A DNA stretch of 58,759 nucleotides from Nitrospirota bacterium (GCA_028876065.1 JAGWTI010000010.1:1-58759); one strand, 5' to 3'; positions 22,483 to 31,504 are shown, numbered from the stretch's first letter. Numbers and translations are program-made. The notes: generated by a model not told the origin, from the sequence alone.

Positions 22483-25059
22483 TTAGGCCTGACTCCTGGA
22501 CCTTCCTAGGGGGCTGACCTCTCCGCACGCCGCATCCACCGCCACGCGCTCGTCATCTTGAAGCAGGCGCGTAGCTCCCCGCACATTTGCTATCGCTGGT
22601 AGCCCATATTCTCTGGCGATGATGGCGCCGTGCGAGAGAGTCCCGCCCATTTCGACGACGAGCCCTGCCGCCAGGCCCAGCACCGGCGCCATGCCCGGAT
22701 CGATCACCGAGACCACCAGAATGTCCCCCTGTTGAACCTTCTTCAGGTCTTCCGGTGAACGGATGATGCGCGCCGGGCCTTCCGCGTAGCCGGAGCTGAG
22801 AGGAATGCCCGTGAGCGTCTCGCTATGGGCAACGGTTTCCCGAAACGCTTCTCCCGCCCCTTCGATCACCGTGTCCGGCGCGTCGAGCAAGGCATGCCTG
22901 GCCCGTTCCGTCCGGCGGGTTGCCACCAAATCTTTCCAGTTGCTTCGCCGATCGTTCACGGCGGCGCGAATCTCGTCCGCCGTCAGGAAGAAAATATCTT
23001 CCTTCGACTGCAGTTGGCCCCGCGCGGCGAACGCGGCACCCAATTGCAGCTCGCCTTGGCGCGCGGCGGCCGTGAAGTGCATCAGGTGGTGGCGGTTGGT
23101 CTCGCGTAACGCGAGGAAGCGACAGAGACGGTTGTAGGTGTAGCGGAACAAGAGCCATTCATGCCGACGCCAGCCGAAAGCCCTGCGAATCCGCTCCAAC
23201 GCGTTGGTCCGGGTCGTTTCTTGCTCTCGGCGAATGGCGTCGGCCGATCTGCCGGGCTTGGTGGGCGATGCGTGCAAGTGGCTTCGGATGACGCCGAGCA
23301 GATAGTCCGGCCTTTCCGCGAAGCGGGTGGCCATGGGGTCCGATTCGCCGACCGCTCTGTGTCCATACTCCGCCACGTAGGACTCGAACTCTCGCAACCA
23401 ATTGGTTCCGGCCAGTTGGCTCCGAAAAGCAGAAGGGTCCCAGGGTTCGGCCAGTAGGAATGTTCGCGCCGCCGGTTCTTGCTTTGCTTTCTCCGCCAGT
23501 TCGGCGAGCCAGAGAATCTGTCTGGCGCTGATGATGGTGCCGATCCCTTGGAGGGCGTCGTTCAGCAGGGGGCGCCAACCCGGACCGAGCCGGCGCGGGA
23601 GCAACAACCCGAGCGTGTACAGCCCTTGAGAGACGCCGGCCACGATCGCAAACGTCAGGTCTGCGGCTTGAAGACGCTCGTTCAGCCGATCCAGCCGGGC
23701 CAGCACATCGGCCGGCTGGTGCCCGGCCCTCCCCTCGTCCGGCCGGTCCTCCGCCATCCGTTTCATTTCCGCAAACCACGTCGGCGCCTGTTTGGCCGCC
23801 CGGCGGATCTTGCTCTCCATCAGCAACCCGGCGCGCACCATCTTCCACCAAGGCAGGCGCGGAGGACCTGCGAGAGGCGGCCGGTCCTCGCCGCCCATTT
23901 GCTCGACGACCAGCCTGGGGTCGCCGCCTAATTGCACGGTGAAGGATTGGAAGAGGGACACGTTGATGTAAGGTCGCCCGCGCATGATCCGAACCGTCGG
24001 CCAGCCGTCCGGGACGCGGCAGCCGATCTCTCGGTAATGGCTGACGATGTTGGTTTCCATGAACGCTTCCAGGAAGGAGAGGCCGAGAGGGCTGGGCACG
24101 TCGGGCATGGTCTCTTTGAAATTGGCGCGGGACCAGACGAGGCGAGGGGGAGCCGGCGCAGGTCTTGGTGCCGGGATCGGTCTGGCTTGGAGCAACCAGG
24201 TCCCTCGGCCGTCCATCGCCCATTCGATGTCCGCGGGGAAGCCCATCTGCCGTTCGACGTCTTTGGCCAGATCGGCCAGGGACAGGATGGCTCGTTCGTC
24301 CAGGACCGGCATCCCCTGCCCCGGTTCGGCGAGTCTCCGTTCAACGACCGTTCTGGGGCCGGACCCGTCGCCCACGTCCACGACATACTGATCCGGCGTC
24401 ACGGTGCCCGACATGAGCGGTTCAGCCAGGCCGAAGACCGCATTGATCCACACCTGCTGCGGTTCGTCCGTGATCGGGTGGCGGGAGTAGGCGACGCCGG
24501 CCGCACGCGGCGCCAGCATGGCCTGAATGATGACCGCCATGGCCGGCACGGCGGGTCTTCCGCCGACCCGGAGGCGGTACGCCAAGGCCGCGTCGGTCCA
24601 GAGTGAGGCCCAGCAGTCGAGGATGGCGTGGGCGAGCCCCTCGCGAGGCACACCCAACCGGGTGTGATAGAGGCCGGCGAACGTGGCCGTGGCCCGGTCT
24701 TCTTCGGAAGCGGAAGAGCGGACGGCCAGCGTCGTTTCGCGGCCCAATCCCATACGATCCAACTCCAGATGGATGAGATCCAGGAGAACCTGAGGCAGGG
24801 ACCGGGAGGCCACAAGGCGGCGAGCCTCCTCCAACATCGCCGGCCGCCGCTCCTCCGTTGCTTGGCGCAAGCGCGCCCACCTGTCGGCGTCGTCGAAGCC
24901 GCCCGCCCGCAGGCTGTCGCGATAGGCCCGGATCGTGACGCAGAGCCCGGGCGGCACCGGGAACCCGCTTCGGATCAGACGGCCCAGTCCGGCGCCTTTG
25001 CCCCCAGCGACCGTGGGATCATCGCAGGACGCTAATGGGAGGACAAGGCGCGCCGCCAT
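22483..25059 (-). CDS. PEP synthase-like / rifampin phosphotransferase-like protein
   Basis: The 858-aa protein has an N-terminal ATP-grasp-type PEP/pyruvate-binding domain (about 1-305: GGKGAGLGRLIRSGFPVPPG, AVRSSASEED, WLLQARPIP), a long helical middle (about 320-740) and a C-terminal swivelling phosphohistidine domain with GGTLSHGAIIAREYGLPAIANV, whose His is the phosphocarrier. The PEP-binding TIM barrel of true PEP synthase is absent. The three-part order and length match rifampin phosphotransferase-type proteins. The start is the ATG at 25059, 2 bp after the glycerate kinase stop. Substrate not established; antibiotic modification should not be assumed. Confidence 0.85.
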   Translation of the reverse strand: MAARLVLPLASCDDPTVAGGKGAGLGRLIRSGFPVPPGLCVTIRAYRDSLRAGGFDDADRWARLRQATEERRPAMLEEARRLVASRSLPQVLLDLIHLELDRMGLGRETTLAVRSSASEEDRATATFAGLYHTRLGVPREGLAHAILDCWASLWTDAALAYRLRVGGRPAVPAMAVIIQAMLAPRAAGVAYSRHPITDEPQQVWINAVFGLAEPLMSGTVTPDQYVVDVGDGSGPRTVVERRLAEPGQGMPVLDERAILSLADLAKDVERQMGFPADIEWAMDGRGTWLLQARPIPAPRPAPAPPRLVWSRANFKETMPDVPSPLGLSFLEAFMETNIVSHYREIGCRVPDGWPTVRIMRGRPYINVSLFQSFTVQLGGDPRLVVEQMGGEDRPPLAGPPRLPWWKMVRAGLLMESKIRRAAKQAPTWFAEMKRMAEDRPDEGRAGHQPADVLARLDRLNERLQAADLTFAIVAGVSQGLYTLGLLLPRRLGPGWRPLLNDALQGIGTIISARQILWLAELAEKAKQEPAARTFLLAEPWDPSAFRSQLAGTNWLREFESYVAEYGHRAVGESDPMATRFAERPDYLLGVIRSHLHASPTKPGRSADAIRREQETTRTNALERIRRAFGWRRHEWLLFRYTYNRLCRFLALRETNRHHLMHFTAAARQGELQLGAAFAARGQLQSKEDIFFLTADEIRAAVNDRRSNWKDLVATRRTERARHALLDAPDTVIEGAGEAFRETVAHSETLTGIPLSSGYAEGPARIIRSPEDLKKVQQGDILVVSVIDPGMAPVLGLAAGLVVEMGGTLSHGAIIAREYGLPAIANVRGATRLLQDDERVAVDAACGEVSPLGRSRSQA

Positions 25060-25061
25060 GG

Positions 25062-26411
25062 TTAGAGGGCCAGCAATATATAAAGGTCGTTGACGTTCGT
25101 GCCGGTCGGGCCGGTGTGCAACTGTCCGCCGACCTTCTTGAAGAAACGGTAGGAATCGTTGCGGGCGAGCAGGGCCATCGGGTCGAGGCCGAGCCTGGTG
25201 GCCCGCAGGGCCGTGCCGCCGCCGACCGACGCGCCGGCCGCGTCGGTCGGACCGTCCGTGCCGTCGGTCCCGAAGGCGGCGATCCAGATGTCGGGCAATC
25301 CGGCGATCTCCGGCGCCGCCGCCAGCGCGAATTCCTGGGCCCGTCCCCCCAGCCCTCGTCCTTTGAGCGTGACGGTCAGTTCTCCCCCGGCGATGACACA
25401 AGCCGGACGCCGGATGGGCCTGCCGGTGGCCGCGATCTCTTTTGCGATGGCGCCGAACAGTTTGGCCGCTTCTTTGGCTTCCCCGGTCAGTCTGGTGGTG
25501 AGGATCAACGGATTGACCCCTGCCTGCCTGGCTGCCTGTGCAACGGCGTGGACGGCGCCCGCGTTATTCCCGATGATCTGATTCTGCACGCGGCGGAACA
25601 GAGAGGCGTCGGGCTTGGGGGTTTCGTCCCGAGCTCCTCGGCACCCGGCCAGCACATGATTCCGGACTGTGGCAGGAACGGACCGCCAGATTTCATAGCG
25701 CTGCAAGATCTCGCTCGCGTCCGCGTAAGTCGTTGGATCCGGGGCTGTCGGTCCCGAGCCGATGGACGCGAGGTCGTCTCCCAGCACGTCGGACAGGATC
25801 AGGCTCACGACCCGTGCCTGGGTCGCCGCAGCCAGCCTGCCTCCTTGGAGCATCGAAAGATGCTTGCGGACGGCATTGATCTCCCGGATCGAGGCCCCTG
25901 CGGCCAGCAGCAAGGTGGTCGTCCGCTGCAAGTCCGCAAGGGTCAGGCCGGCGGCCGGAGCCGGCAACAGGCTGGATGCGCCGCCCGACAGCAACACAAA
26001 GACCAAGTCACGATCGGAGAGACCGGCGACCAGTTCCCGCAACCGCGCCGCGCCGCGCAGGCCGGCACGATCCGGGACCGGGTGGCCCGCTTCCAGCACC
26101 TGGATGGTCTTGGTGGGGACGGCGTAGCCGTTTTTGACGACGGCCAAGCCCTGTTCCAGGCGGCGTCCCAGACAGCGTTCCAATTCCACGGCCATGCGGG
26201 CCGAGGCCTTGCCTGCGCCCACGGCCACGACACGATCATAGTCGCACAAGTCGTACCGACGCTCGCCGATACGCAGGTGCGGGCCGGTTCGCCGGACGGT
26301 TCGTCGAACCGCGAGCTGCGGGTCGGCCGCGGTCAAGGCCGTGCGGATCAGTCGGTCCACCAGACGGCTCACCGTCTTCGGGAGATGCGACTGCCTGGTG
26401 CCTGGATGCAT
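25062..26411 (-). CDS. Glycerate 2-kinase (MOFRL family)
   Basis: The 449-aa protein is a class II glycerate kinase. VVAVGAGKASARMA lies near residue 65, VFVLLSGGASSLLPAP near 140, SDVLGDDLASIGSGPT near 210, and the C-terminal MOFRL domain ends in AFGTDGTDGPTDAAGA and GPTGTNVNDLYILL. It phosphorylates D-glycerate to 2-phosphoglycerate. It starts 5 bp after the transglycosylase stop and ends 2 bp before the PEP-synthase-like gene, so the three are one operon. The next product in glycolysis from 2-phosphoglycerate is PEP, which gives a metabolic link to the following gene, though this is inference. Confidence 0.92.
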   Translation of the reverse strand: MHPGTRQSHLPKTVSRLVDRLIRTALTAADPQLAVRRTVRRTGPHLRIGERRYDLCDYDRVVAVGAGKASARMAVELERCLGRRLEQGLAVVKNGYAVPTKTIQVLEAGHPVPDRAGLRGAARLRELVAGLSDRDLVFVLLSGGASSLLPAPAAGLTLADLQRTTTLLLAAGASIREINAVRKHLSMLQGGRLAAATQARVVSLILSDVLGDDLASIGSGPTAPDPTTYADASEILQRYEIWRSVPATVRNHVLAGCRGARDETPKPDASLFRRVQNQIIGNNAGAVHAVAQAARQAGVNPLILTTRLTGEAKEAAKLFGAIAKEIAATGRPIRRPACVIAGGELTVTLKGRGLGGRAQEFALAAAPEIAGLPDIWIAAFGTDGTDGPTDAAGASVGGGTALRATRLGLDPMALLARNDSYRFFKKVGGQLHTGPTGTNVNDLYILLAL

Positions 26412-26416
26412 GAACG

Positions 26417-27496
26417 TTAGGGAGTCTTGCCTTGCTTGAAGCAGCGGTTGGGGCAGTCTTGCTTGGGGACCTTCAGCTGATGGGTGCCCTTGGGGAGGTA
26501 CTCTTTCCGAATTTCGGGATTCAGCATCTTCAGTTCCAGGAAGTAGGAGCCGAAATCTTTCGCGATCAGGGCCAGGTGCCGCTGGGGTTCCTTGATCGTC
26601 ACCGTGACCGTTTCCAGTTCCAACGGCGCGTAGAGGTCCTTCTTGGTCAGGCCGAGATACTTCTCCGGCTGACTGTAAATCTCTTTGGCGACGATGATTC
26701 GGGGCACGTAACGCATCGTCTCCCGCACGTAATGGAGCTTCCAATACTCGTCCACGCGCTGCTCCTTCAGCAGCTTCCTGATCCGGTCCTCGCCCGCGTT
26801 ATAGGCGGCCATGGCGAGGAACCAGTCGCCCAGATCCTGTTTGAGAAACCGGAGATATTTGATCGCCGCCTCGGTGGACATTTCCAGGCTGCGCCGGTCG
26901 TCCTTCCACTGGTTGCTGTAGAGTTTGTACCGCTTGCCGGTGGATCCGATGAACTGCCAGGGGCCGGAGGCCTTGGCGCGGGAATAGGCCGCCGCCACGC
27001 ATTTGCTTTCCACGAGCAGCATGTACTTCAGGTCGTCGGGCAGCCCCGCATCGGCCAACTGCTTCTCGACCGGCGGGAAGCAACGGCCGGTCCGCTTCGC
27101 CAGGATGATGCTGTCGCCTTCGTCTTCCAGGAATTGGTAGAACTCGTACTCGAGCCGCTCGCGCACCTGCCAGTTGTCCAGCGGCACGGTTTCGCCGGCG
27201 AAGGTCAGCTTGTCGGGCAGCTTGAACGAGCTGAGGAAGCGGTGCTCTCCTTCGCGCTTGATTTCCGGGAGGACCACCAGCCGGTCTTCGGATTCGGGGC
27301 TGGGATAGAGGGTTTCGGCCGGAACATTGTCGGGCTCGGCCGCTGGCGGGGTGTTCGTCGGGGGCGCAGGAGCCACGGTTTCGTGTGGAGCCGGATCAAC
27401 CGGCGCGCTTCCTTGCTGCGCTCGTGCCGGGTGCCGGTCCAGCGCAAGGGAGACGGAGAGGCAGGCCAGGAGCAACCCCATCAGTCGAAATCCCAT
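26417..27496 (-). CDS. Lytic transglycosylase (SLT/MltD-like)
   Basis: The 359-aa exported protein has a signal peptide (about 1-27), a Pro-rich spacer, and an SLT domain (about 150-265) with the catalytic glutamate in YMLLVESKCVAAAYSRAKASGPWQF and AAYNAGEDRI. The C-terminal part (ETVTVTIKEPQRHLALIAKDFG ... YLPKGTHQLKVP) resembles the LysM-like/DUF tail of MltD enzymes. It cleaves peptidoglycan to 1,6-anhydromuropeptides. The start at 27496 has GGAGGAGGG upstream; a longer reading has none. First gene of the operon with glycerate kinase. Confidence 0.9.
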   Translation of the reverse strand: MGFRLMGLLLACLSVSLALDRHPARAQQGSAPVDPAPHETVAPAPPTNTPPAAEPDNVPAETLYPSPESEDRLVVLPEIKREGEHRFLSSFKLPDKLTFAGETVPLDNWQVRERLEYEFYQFLEDEGDSIILAKRTGRCFPPVEKQLADAGLPDDLKYMLLVESKCVAAAYSRAKASGPWQFIGSTGKRYKLYSNQWKDDRRSLEMSTEAAIKYLRFLKQDLGDWFLAMAAYNAGEDRIRKLLKEQRVDEYWKLHYVRETMRYVPRIIVAKEIYSQPEKYLGLTKKDLYAPLELETVTVTIKEPQRHLALIAKDFGSYFLELKMLNPEIRKEYLPKGTHQLKVPKQDCPNRCFKQGKTP

Positions 27497-27590
27497 CCAA
27501 CCCTCCTCCTCGCTCAAAATTCCCCGTGCAGGCGGCTCATGCTAACAGGAAGAGTCGCAAGCGGCAAGCGCCCTGGCCGTCCCCCTGTGG

Positions 27591-27596
27591 TACACT
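27591..27596 (+). promoter_or_regulatory. -10 box of the uracil-DNA glycosylase gene, leaderless arrangement
   Basis: TACACT ends 8 nt before the ATG at 27605, and no Shine-Dalgarno is present. No clear -35 is seen. Confidence 0.4.
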
Positions 27597-27604
27597 GTCC
27601 GCCC

Positions 27605-28291
27605 ATGCGCAGCCTCAGGGTCCTCAACGAACAGATCGTCGCCTGTCGGCGTTGCCCGCGGCTGGTCCCCTATCGGGAGGCCGTGGCCCAAGCCAAGCGC
27701 CGGCAATTCCGGGACTGGACCTACTGGGGACGGCCGATCCCCGGGTTTGGCGATGCCAACGCGCGTCTCTTCGTGGTCGGCCTGGCCCCGGCCGCCCATG
27801 GAGGCAACCGCACCGGCCGGGTCTTTACCGGAGATCGGAGCGGCGACTGGCTCTACGACGCATTGCACCGGTTCGGGTTCGCCAACCAGCCCGAGTCTCT
27901 TCACAAAGGAGATGGGCTGGCACTGTCGGATTGCTATATCGCGGCGGCGGTGCGCTGCGCTCCGCCGGGCAACAAGCCGACTCCCGAGGAGTTCGACGCC
28001 TGTCGGCCCTATCTGTTGGAGGAGTTGCGCCTGCTGACGCGGCTACGCGTGGTCGTGGCGCTGGGCAAGATCGCGTTCGACCAGTATTTGAAGGCCTGCC
28101 GCGAGTTGGGGAATCGGCTCCCCTCGCCCGCACCCCGCTTCGGCCACGGAGTCCGGTACGCCCTGCCCTGGGGCGTCACCCTCATCGGATCCTACCATCC
28201 GAGCCAGCAGAACACCTTCACCGGCAAGTTGACGCGGCCGATGTTTCACTCGGTGTTCAAGCAAGCCCGCACGGAACTGACCAAGCGGTGA
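27605..28291 (+). CDS. Uracil-DNA glycosylase, family 5 (UDGb type)
   Basis: The 228-aa protein removes uracil, and in this family also hypoxanthine, from DNA. CRRC at residues 14-17 gives the first pair of Fe-S ligands, GLAPAAHGGNRTGRVFTGDRSGDWL is the family 5 motif A (the Asn or Asp of families 1-4 replaced), and SYHPSQQNTFTGKL is the His-containing motif. Later Cys residues (near 118 and 133) complete the 4Fe-4S cluster. A TACACT box 8 nt upstream and no Shine-Dalgarno suggest a leaderless message. Divergent from the transglycosylase operon. Confidence 0.9.
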   Translation: MRSLRVLNEQIVACRRCPRLVPYREAVAQAKRRQFRDWTYWGRPIPGFGDANARLFVVGLAPAAHGGNRTGRVFTGDRSGDWLYDALHRFGFANQPESLHKGDGLALSDCYIAAAVRCAPPGNKPTPEEFDACRPYLLEELRLLTRLRVVVALGKIAFDQYLKACRELGNRLPSPAPRFGHGVRYALPWGVTLIGSYHPSQQNTFTGKLTRPMFHSVFKQARTELTKR

Positions 28292-28301
28292 CGGGGTCCG
28301 G

Positions 28302-28952
28302 CTACTTCCCCGCCGGGCTGGCGTTCCAATCCGCCAAGAACTTCTTCAATCCGCTGTCGGTCAGCGGATGTTTGTAGAGCGCCTGGAACACGCCGTAGGG
28401 CATCGTCGCGATATGCCCGCCCGCCAGCGCCGCCTCGACGACGTGCTGCGGGTGCCGCACGCTGGCCACCAACACCTGCGTTTTGAAGTCGTAATTGCGG
28501 TAGATCTGGAGGATCTGCCGAATGAGCGCCATGCCGTCCGAGCTGATGTCGTCCAGCCGTCCGATGAAGGGGGAGACGCACCACGCGCCGGCCTTGGCCG
28601 CCAGCAAGGCTTGGGTGGGCGAGAAGCAGAGCGTCACGTTCACCCGGATGTCTTCCGAGGCCAGCTTCTTCGTCGCTTTGAGCCCTTCGGGAATGAGCGG
28701 AACCTTGACGACGATGTTCTTGTGAATCTTGGCCAGCTCCCGCCCTTCTTTGATCATGGCGTCGGCTTCGACGCTCACGACTTCGGCGCTGATGGGGCCG
28801 TCCACGAGGCTGCAAATCTCGTGGATCACGTCTTTGAAACTCCGGCCTTCTTTGGCCACCAACGAGGGGTTGGTCGTGACTCCATCAATGAGCCCGAAGC
28901 TGGCCGCTTCGTGGATCTCCTTGACGCTGGCGGTATCGAGAAAGATTTTCAT
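28302..28952 (-). CDS. tal: Transaldolase / fructose-6-phosphate aldolase family
   Basis: The 216-aa TIM-barrel protein is the short transaldolase type. [16 protein letters not shown] opens the barrel, [13 protein letters not shown] follows, the Schiff-base lysine lies in [13 protein letters not shown], and [20 protein letters not shown] and SPFIGRLDD complete the signature. It works in the pentose phosphate pathway, transferring dihydroxyacetone units, or as a fructose-6-phosphate aldolase; sequence alone does not decide. I use the ATG at 28952 with AAAGGA upstream. Convergent with the glycosylase gene, 10 bp apart. Confidence 0.92.
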   Translation of the reverse strand: MKIFLDTASVKEIHEAASFGLIDGVTTNPSLVAKEGRSFKDVIHEICSLVDGPISAEVVSVEADAMIKEGRELAKIHKNIVVKVPLIPEGLKATKKLASEDIRVNVTLCFSPTQALLAAKAGAWCVSPFIGRLDDISSDGMALIRQILQIYRNYDFKTQVLVASVRHPQHVVEAALAGGHIATMPYGVFQALYKHPLTDSGLKKFLADWNASPAGK

Positions 28953-29060
28953 GGCGATATCCTTTCGTGTGCGGACGAAGCCGCTCCTCTCCACTTCCCC
29001 GTATCGGTTATTCTATGAACAACTGGAGCCGAAAGCAACGAGGAAGGAGCGACGGGTCTT

Positions 29061-29089
29061 TTGACAGGGTCCCGGCCGCTCGGTACAAT
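29061..29089 (+). promoter_or_regulatory. Strong sigma-70-type promoter for the 100-aa lipoprotein
   Basis: TTGACA (29061-29066), 17-bp spacer, TACAAT (29084-29089). This predicts a leader of about 41 nt to the ATG at 29137. Confidence 0.75.
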
Positions 29090-29136
29090 CACCTCGCATC
29101 TCGGCGCGACTCACCGGATTAAGGAGAATAGGCACC

Positions 29137-29439
29137 ATGCGGGGAACGATCGGATTACTGCTGGTCTGCGCGTTGCTGGTCGGGTGCGGTGGCAATCCGT
29201 ATCTGGATGCCTCCCTGAAACCGGCCGAGTTCGAAGGGAAAGACAAGGCGTGGTTCGAGAAGAATTGGGGCGAGCCCAGCGGGAAGGCCCCGCGGTTTTT
29301 CGGCGGAGAGAGCTGGACCTACTACCGCATTGCGGGCAGCCAGAGCAGCTTCTTTAACTTCGCCCCCAACCAATGTCAGATTACGCTGAAGTTCGGCAAA
29401 GATGAGAAGCTGAGTTCGTACAGCTATTCCGGTTGCTGA
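29137..29439 (+). CDS. Small lipoprotein, 100 aa
   Basis: The signal peptide ends in lipobox LLVGC (Cys 17). The mature part has KAWFEKNWGEPSGKAPRFFGGESWTYYRI, a pattern reminiscent of SmpA/BamE-like or other small beta proteins in which a G-x-P turn precedes a Tyr-rich strand, and it ends with a cysteine. No firm family. AAGGAG lies upstream and a strong promoter at 29061-29089, so it is probably well expressed and envelope-located. Confidence 0.75.
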   Translation: MRGTIGLLLVCALLVGCGGNPYLDASLKPAEFEGKDKAWFEKNWGEPSGKAPRFFGGESWTYYRIAGSQSSFFNFAPNQCQITLKFGKDEKLSSYSYSGC

Positions 29440-29456
29440 CCCGAACGGCTCCCGGC

Positions 29457-29708
29457 TTACCCCGCCAATTGCTTGCGGAAAGTCTGCGCGCAGTCCTGGC
29501 TGCAAAAATAATACGTTTGGCCTCCGATGCTGGCGGAGACCGCCGTGTCCCTGGGCACATACGTCCGACAGGCCGGGTCCTGGATCATTTCGTTGTTGCC
29601 GGTCAATGTCTGGTCTTGCCCGTTCTTCCTCTTCAACTCCCGGATCGCGCTGCGCAACAGGAAGTACAAGACCGCCAACAGTCCTGCCACGAGCAATAGC
29701 CTGTACAT
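29457..29708 (-). CDS. PP0621-like small membrane protein with metal-binding cysteines
   Basis: An 83-aa protein with one N-terminal membrane span (MYRLLLVAGLLAVLYFLLRS) and a soluble tail carrying DPACRTYVPRDTA and YYFCSQDCAQTFRKQL. The Cys arrangement is that of YHS/TRASH-type metal-binding domains and the whole matches PP0621-type proteins. It may bind a transition metal at the membrane; role unknown. Convergent with the lipoprotein gene. Confidence 0.82.
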   Translation of the reverse strand: MYRLLLVAGLLAVLYFLLRSAIRELKRKNGQDQTLTGNNEMIQDPACRTYVPRDTAVSASIGGQTYYFCSQDCAQTFRKQLAG

Positions 29709-29968
29709 ACTCGCCTGTCCCTTCGATTCTCGCTGGTGAGCGCATGGCGCCGATGGAGCGTTCTTCGGAGCCAGGGCCCATCCTATGGAACCCCCGGCGG
29801 TCTGTCAAGGTTGTTGAAACAACAGGGGTTTGTCGCGCAACCACATTCAGCCTACGTGTAGAGGGCCCTAAGGACCCATAGTCGGCTCATGGCGGGAGGT
29901 CCTTTGCTCGTTCCGGTGGGGACTTCCGACCGATGGACAGTCTGGCGGACCAATGTTACCTTGCACCC

Positions 29969-30121
29969 ATGAGAACCTGCGATAAATGCAATGGCACCAT
30001 GCTGCTGGAGCGAGCGGTGGACATGGATGCCGGCCTCGCCATCACGGTCTTTGCCTGCCTGAATTGCGGGCGTCGGAAGGCCGTTGATAACGAACCCCGG
30101 CCCTTGACGGCTCGGCACTGA
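29969..30121 (+). CDS. Small zinc-ribbon protein, 50 aa
   Basis: MRTCDKCNGTMLLERAVDMD then ACLNCGRRKAVD shows two CxxC pairs about 24 residues apart, a complete one-domain zinc ribbon. No family name or function. There is no clear ribosome site. A similar tiny protein lies at 30266-30448. The 260 bp upstream (29709-29968) show nothing definite. Confidence 0.55.
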   Translation: MRTCDKCNGTMLLERAVDMDAGLAITVFACLNCGRRKAVDNEPRPLTARH

Positions 30122-30265
30122 CCCAGGCCAGCTTGGCTCGTTCCTTGTCCCGTCCGGCGGCCATGTCTGCTCCGCCGAGGGAGAGTTCTGTCTTCAGGGC
30201 GGGCGTCCAACCGCTCTGGCGCAGTCGGATGGACGTTACGAGAGCCACACGAGAATAAGAGGCAG

Positions 30266-30448
30266 ATGAAACCCGCTATTACCAAAGTCGCGACCGTTCC
30301 TCGGACACGCCTCGTCTGTTGTCCCGAGTGCTATCGGCTGATCAGCTGCGATCCGCTCCGATCCTCGGTCCAATGTCATGCCTGTGGGACGACGGTGCTC
30401 GGGCCGGATGGACCGTCAACCGGCGACCCCTCCGCTACGTCCGGATAA
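30266..30448 (+). CDS. Small zinc-ribbon protein, 60 aa
   Basis: VCCPECYRLISCDPLRSSVQCHACG contains two CxxC pairs in a short loop, again a zinc-ribbon pattern. The rest is basic at the N-terminus and Gly/Ser/Pro-rich at the C-terminus. No known family. Its size and context make it a plausible but unproven gene. Confidence 0.5.
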   Translation: MKPAITKVATVPRTRLVCCPECYRLISCDPLRSSVQCHACGTTVLGPDGPSTGDPSATSG

Positions 30449-30461
30449 CCGTTTCTACGCC

Positions 30462-31163
30462 TCAGCGTTTGGTCAGGATGGCCTTCATCTCGTCGGACAA
30501 GGGTCCGGCCTTGGAGGGATCGATCTTCGGTGCGATGCCGGAGAGCAGCTCTTTGAGTTCCAACCGGTAGTTGTCTTCCTTTTTCTTCCCCGTTGAAACC
30601 ATCCGGACCAACCCGATCGGCTTGGCCTCGTCGCTGGCCCAGAAATCCAAGGTCTGCCCTCCCTTTTCCGCCCGGTAGTGGAGGCACCTCACCTGGCCCG
30701 CCGCGGAGGTGATCGTTTCCTGCCCCAGGCTCTTCAAATCTTTGCTGCTCCCGGCGCGCAGGTCCGCTTCCGACAAGAGGAACATGCCGACATCCAGATT
30801 GCCGATGCCGGAGAGGTATTGCTTGGTGAGGATCATGGGGGCTTTGTTGCCGACCTGGATGTAGCCGGACTCCACGGCGGGCCGGTCGCCTTTGACGTCG
30901 AGCACGAACTGTTGCCAGAGCGGATCCGAGAACCGATCCGACGCGTAGATCTCGATCACCGCCCGCGACGCGGCGGCGTCCACTTTGACCAGACCGACGT
31001 TCATGTCGAACGTGCTGCCCTGGGATTCCAGGCTGAAACGGGATCCGTTGCCCTGTTCCTTGGCCAGGGAGGCCAGCGAGGCGGCATCCGAATCGGCGGG
31101 CGGCGCGAAGCAGGCTCCCAGCGCCAGGAGCAGGGCGGCGAACCACGAACCCCGGCGGCTCAT
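30462..31163 (-). CDS. Exported hypothetical protein, 233 aa
   Basis: An N-terminal signal peptide (about 1-27) has Cys 18 in LALGAC that could act as a lipobox. The mature part is beta-rich with repeated segments such as AVIEIYASDRFSDPLWQQFVLDV and VGLVRMVSTGKKKEDNYRLEL, ending KAILTKR. No family recognised. Its ATG overlaps the stop of the upstream 114-aa gene (ATGA at 31160-31163), so the two are co-translated. Confidence 0.72.
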   Translation of the reverse strand: MSRRGSWFAALLLALGACFAPPADSDAASLASLAKEQGNGSRFSLESQGSTFDMNVGLVKVDAAASRAVIEIYASDRFSDPLWQQFVLDVKGDRPAVESGYIQVGNKAPMILTKQYLSGIGNLDVGMFLLSEADLRAGSSKDLKSLGQETITSAAGQVRCLHYRAEKGGQTLDFWASDEAKPIGLVRMVSTGKKKEDNYRLELKELLSGIAPKIDPSKAGPLSDEMKAILTKR

Positions 31164-31504
31164 CGTCCGTCTTCCTTCATCAGTTCCTGCAGCGCCGCGT
31201 CGCTTTTGGCCCGGTTTTCCTTGATCTGCTGCAACTGCTGCTGGATCTCTTCGTACATTTTCTTCTGCTCGGGCGTCAGCCCCTCCGGCTCGGCCGATTG
31301 GGACATGGCCTGGCCCTTGAGGTCCCGCCGTTTGAGGCCTCCCTGAGCCGGTGCGGCGCCCGAGCCTTGGGCAGCATCGATCTGTTTCTGCCCGGACCCG
31401 GCGCCCGAGCCTTGGTTGGTTCCCTGGGCTCCGCCAGGCTGAACCAGGGCTAGTGAGGCCAGCAGAGCCAACGGCAGCGCGACGGTCTGTCGTACCCGGA
31501 TCAT
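31160..31504 (-). CDS. Exported hypothetical protein, 114 aa
   Basis: The signal peptide (about 1-26) is followed by a Gly/Gln/Ser/Ala-rich stretch with imperfect GSGAGSG and QGSGAAPAQ units. A C-terminal amphipathic helix (LTPEQKKMYEEIQQQLQQIKENRAK) is suited to a coiled coil. No family recognised. It likely acts in the periplasm together with the 233-aa protein encoded by the overlapping gene. A promoter candidate lies at 31570-31598. Confidence 0.7.
   Translation of the reverse strand: MIRVRQTVALPLALLASLALVQPGGAQGTNQGSGAGSGQKQIDAAQGSGAAPAQGGLKRRDLKGQAMSQSAEPEGLTPEQKKMYEEIQQQLQQIKENRAKSDAALQELMKEDGR

Noticed and set aside
25060-25401. N-terminal extension of the PEP-synthase-like protein
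   Set aside because: It overlaps the glycerate kinase C-terminus out of frame and is Arg/Gly-rich nonsense; MAARLVLPLAS at 25059 is the natural start.
26432-27600. Plus-strand open frame running into the uracil-DNA glycosylase
   Set aside because: It is antisense to the transglycosylase and merely continues in the glycosylase frame; the glycosylase begins at 27605.
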